Shown here one piece after another: positions 23,670 to 26,253 of a DNA stretch of 26,253 nucleotides. The notes below the pieces were generated by a model that ran no database searches, was not told the DNA's origin, and was given only the letters and a program-made list of their open reading frames with translations. The translations under genes and the position numbers were made by a program. The DNA lies in assembly GCA_937901445.1 (NCBI GenBank), contig CALDHY010000104.1, forward strand, positions 1 to 26,253. Direction: 5' to 3'. The stretch's first letter is position 1; each line of letters starts with the position of its first letter. The stretch comes from an uncultured Selenomonadales bacterium (GTDB lineage Bacteria > Bacillota > Negativicutes > Selenomonadales > Selenomonadaceae).

Positions 23670-26253
23670 ATCATCAATCGAAGTTTCAATTTCTTCCATT
23701 GTATAAGCTTCGATAATGTCGCCTTCCTTGAAGTCTCTGAAGTCTACAAATGAAATTCCGCACTCGTAACCGGCGGCAACTTCTTTAACTTCATCTTTAA
23801 AGCGGCGCAATGAATCAAGCACGCCGTCAAAAATTTCAACGTGGTCGCGCAGGAGTCGAACTTTTGAATTGTTGTAAATCTTGCCTTCCAAAACATATGA
23901 ACCGGCAACCAACGCCTTTGAGAATTTCATAACCTTGCGAATTTCAACGCGCCCTTGAATAACTTCCTTGTATTTCGGCGCAAGTAAGCCGCTCATTGCC
24001 GCCTTAACGTCGCCTATTGCGTCATAAATAACGCGGTACGTGCGAATATCAACGTTTTCAGTATCGGCAATTCTGCGCGCGTTATTATCAGGGCGAACAT
24101 TGAACGCAATAATTAAAGCATTCGCCGCGCTTGCCAACATAATATCAGATTCATTAACCGCGCCAACGCCGGAATGTACGATTTTAACTTGTACTTCATC
24201 ATTCTTTTCATTGAGTTGTAACAGTGAACCGGATAACGCCTCAATCGAGCCTTGAACGTCAGCCTTTACAACAATATTTAAATCTTTGATAGTGCCGGCT
24301 TTAATTCGACTGAATAAATCGTCAAGCGAAACTTTTTTGGATTTAATTAATTCGTTGCGTTGAATTGCAAGGCGATGTTCGGCAATAGATTTAGCGGTTT
24401 TTTCGTCAAGAGCCGCCAAAATATCGCCCGCCGCCGGTACGTCATTTAAGCCCAAAACTTCAACAGGAACGCTGGGACCGGCTTTTTTGACGTTATCGCC
24501 GCGATCGTTAATCATTGCACGAACTCTGCCGTAAGTTGTACCGGCTACAATGTGATCGCCGATTCTCAAAGTGCCGTTTTGAACAAGTACTGTTGCAACT
24601 GCGCCGCGTCCTCTGTCAAGTTTTGCCTCGATAATTACGCCGCGTGCGTCCCTGTTGGGATTGGCTTTAAGTTCCTGCATATCTGCAACAAGTAAAATCA
24701 TTTCAAGCAAAATATTTAAATTCTGCCGCTTTTTCGCCGAAACTTCAACCATAACTGTATTGCCGCCGTAATCGTCGGAAATTAATTCGTAGTCCATAAG
24801 TTCACGTTTAACTTTTTCGGGATTTGCGCCGGGCTTGTCGATTTTATTAATTGCAACGATAATTGGAACATTCGCCGCCTTAGCGTGGTTGATAGCCTCG
24901 ATAGTTTGCGGCATAACGCCGTCATCAGCGGCAACAACCAAAACTGCAACGTCCGTAACCTGCGCGCCGCGCGCTCTCATTGCAGTAAAAGCCTCGTGAC
25001 CGGGCGTGTCAAGGAAAACAATTTTTCTGTCATTGCACATAACTTGATACGCGCCGATATGTTGAGTAATTCCGCCGGCTTCAGTCGAAGTAACAGAAGA
25101 TTGACGAATTGCATCAAGCAGAGAAGTTTTGCCGTGATCTACGTGCCCCATAACCGTAACAACGGGCGGGCGCGGCTTCAAAGAGTCCGGATTGTCTTCA
25201 ATTTCCGGAATTAAAGTAGGATCGACTTCCGGCGGCAATTCTTCAACCGTTACGCCGAATTCTGACGCTACAACTTCCGCCGTGTCGAAGTCAATTTCTT
25301 GGTTAATATTTGCAATGACGCCCATAAGCAAAAGTTTTTTGATAATTTCGGACGCGGTACAACTCATTTTGCTTGCAAGGTCTTTAACTGCAATGCTTGA
25401 AGGAATTTTAATGTGAGTGGGGCGGGCAATTTCCGCCTTATGAACGGGCGCGGGCTGTTGACGAACTTTTTTCTTTGGGCGCAACGGGCGCGTTACAATT
25501 TGATTTTGAGTTTGTGCCTGTTGCTGATTTTTTGCGATAGTAGCGGCGTTTTTATTGCGGCGGTTACGGCTGCGATTTTGAGTGCGTCCGCCATCTTCAC
25601 GGCTGCTGTCACGATTTTTGCGCTCGGTACGTTCGCCGCGTTCAGGTTTACCTTCGCCACGTTCAGGACGTTCTCCGCGTTCGATACGCTCGGAGCGATT
25701 TTCACGGTTGCCGCGCTCGGTACGTTCAGGGCGTTCATTGCGTTCAGATTTATTTTCGTAGTTTTGACGCTCGGGGCGTTCTCCGCGCTTTTCTTCACGG
25801 GCGGGACGCTCCCTGCGTTCAGTACGTTCCGGGCGATTTTCACGCGGTTTATTTTCCTGTTCACGCGGTTTAGGTTTTTCTTCAGATTTTTGAACTTCGA
25901 CGGCGGGCTTTTCGGTTTTTGGCGCGGGTCTTTCAACTCGAATTGCCTGTCTTTCAAATTTTGGCGCGGGCTTAGTTTCAGTTTTTTTGACAGATTCAGC
26001 CGCCGGTTTAGTTTTTGGTTTATCTGTAAAATTTCTTGCAGGTCGCGCAGGTTTTGAAGCAGTTTTCGGCGCAGTTTCAACCCTTTCAACTTTTGTTTCG
26101 ACTTTAGGCGCGGGTTGTTCGGTTTTAGTTTCCGGCGGAGTTTCAACCGGAGCTTTACGGCGCGGCAAGGATTCTTTCAACATTGTATAAACTTCCTCGT
26201 CAACTGCGCTGAAACGATTTGCAACTTTAATCTTACGTTTTTTCAAAAAATCT
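23667..26253 (-). CDS. infB: Translation initiation factor IF-2 (5' end beyond window)
   Basis: The visible part (861 codons) lacks a sure start: an in-frame TTG at 26246 exists, but [20 protein letters not shown] reads like the end of the IF-2 N-terminal domain, so the gene probably continues past the right edge. A long charged linker follows (about 40-270), rich in RPER/RGER/ERTER repeats. Then come a second IF2_N domain ([20 protein letters not shown]), the G-domain P-loop [13 protein letters not shown] near 366, [15 protein letters not shown] near 415 and NKIDKP near 468, and the C-terminal domains II-IV that bind fMet-tRNA. It ends ETSIDD at the octamer element. IF-2 sets initiator tRNA on the small ribosomal subunit. 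Confidence 0.96.
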   Translation of the reverse strand, partial: DFLKKRKIKVANRFSAVDEEVYTMLKESLPRRKAPVETPPETKTEQPAPKVETKVERVETAPKTASKPARPARNFTDKPKTKPAAESVKKTETKPAPKFERQAIRVERPAPKTEKPAVEVQKSEEKPKPREQENKPRENRPERTERRERPAREEKRGERPERQNYENKSERNERPERTERGNRENRSERIERGERPERGEGKPERGERTERKNRDSSREDGGRTQNRSRNRRNKNAATIAKNQQQAQTQNQIVTRPLRPKKKVRQQPAPVHKAEIARPTHIKIPSSIAVKDLASKMSCTASEIIKKLLLMGVIANINQEIDFDTAEVVASEFGVTVEELPPEVDPTLIPEIEDNPDSLKPRPPVVTVMGHVDHGKTSLLDAIRQSSVTSTEAGGITQHIGAYQVMCNDRKIVFLDTPGHEAFTAMRARGAQVTDVAVLVVAADDGVMPQTIEAINHAKAANVPIIVAINKIDKPGANPEKVKRELMDYELISDDYGGNTVMVEVSAKKRQNLNILLEMILLVADMQELKANPNRDARGVIIEAKLDRGRGAVATVLVQNGTLRIGDHIVAGTTYGRVRAMINDRGDNVKKAGPSVPVEVLGLNDVPAAGDILAALDEKTAKSIAEHRLAIQRNELIKSKKVSLDDLFSRIKAGTIKDLNIVVKADVQGSIEALSGSLLQLNEKNDEVQVKIVHSGVGAVNESDIMLASAANALIIAFNVRPDNNARRIADTENVDIRTYRVIYDAIGDVKAAMSGLLAPKYKEVIQGRVEIRKVMKFSKALVAGSYVLEGKIYNNSKVRLLRDHVEIFDGVLDSLRRFKDEVKEVAAGYECGISFVDFRDFKEGDIIEAYTMEEIETSIDD

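Noticed and set aside
25413..26057. 214-codon + strand frame opposite the IF-2 linker
   Set aside because: Phe/Ala-rich product is the antisense reading of a repeat linker; no start signal.

Overview
The window reads as a stretch of a low-GC (about 40% by eye) bacterial chromosome, most likely a Firmicute and plausibly a Negativicute. That placement is inferred from the mix of genes (hypC-hypD-hypE, PduO-type cobalamin adenosyltransferase, MtaB, PrfC, an IF-2 with a long Arg/Glu/Pro linker), strong AGGAGG-type ribosome sites and frequent TTG starts. No rRNA, tRNA, CRISPR array or insertion sequence was seen.

Layout. At 1-380 an AT-rich + strand fragment (the tail of one gene and a short unknown gene) collides with the 3' end of a long minus-strand series. 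Read in transcription order (right to left), that series is prfC, an AIM24-family gene, a secreted esterase, a UbiD-family decarboxylase and its LpdD-like partner, a small secreted protein, ndk, a PduO-type adenosyltransferase, a MATE exporter, a self-inhibited (class III) Fic protein, a cyclase-family hydrolase, a TetR regulator, an FAD disulfide-reductase-like protein, an HpcH/HpaI aldolase, a SnoaL-like protein and an arginase-family protein. From 14498 to 18858 a + strand group holds a second MATE exporter, rsmE, an AT-rich methyltransferase and mtaB. From 18950 to 22866 genes run on the minus strand: hypC, hypD, a DUF805 membrane protein, hypE, then a retron. A + strand histidine phosphatase and the minus-strand infB (cut by the right edge) close the window.

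The most notable system is a retron at 18950-20190. It has its own sigma70-type promoter, a structured msr/msd-like RNA with an a1/a2 end pairing, two small msr-type stem-loops and a long imperfect msd-type stem, and a reverse transcriptase with the retron motifs NAxxH, YADD and VTG. No partner (effector) gene is visible on either side, so it looks like an RT-plus-RNA-only retron lodged between hypE and mtaB.

Three other patterns are not explained by genes. A telomere-like heptamer (GGRTTAR) forms a 19-unit array between prfC and the AIM24 gene and two shorter arrays around lpdD that supply stop codons and a ribosome site. A 76-bp element of five TAGT-octamers followed by five inverted ACTA-octamers occurs twice, at 8126 and 23594, at gene ends. 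A 9-mer TCGCGCAGG occurs 14 times over both strands, in three reading frames, far above chance.
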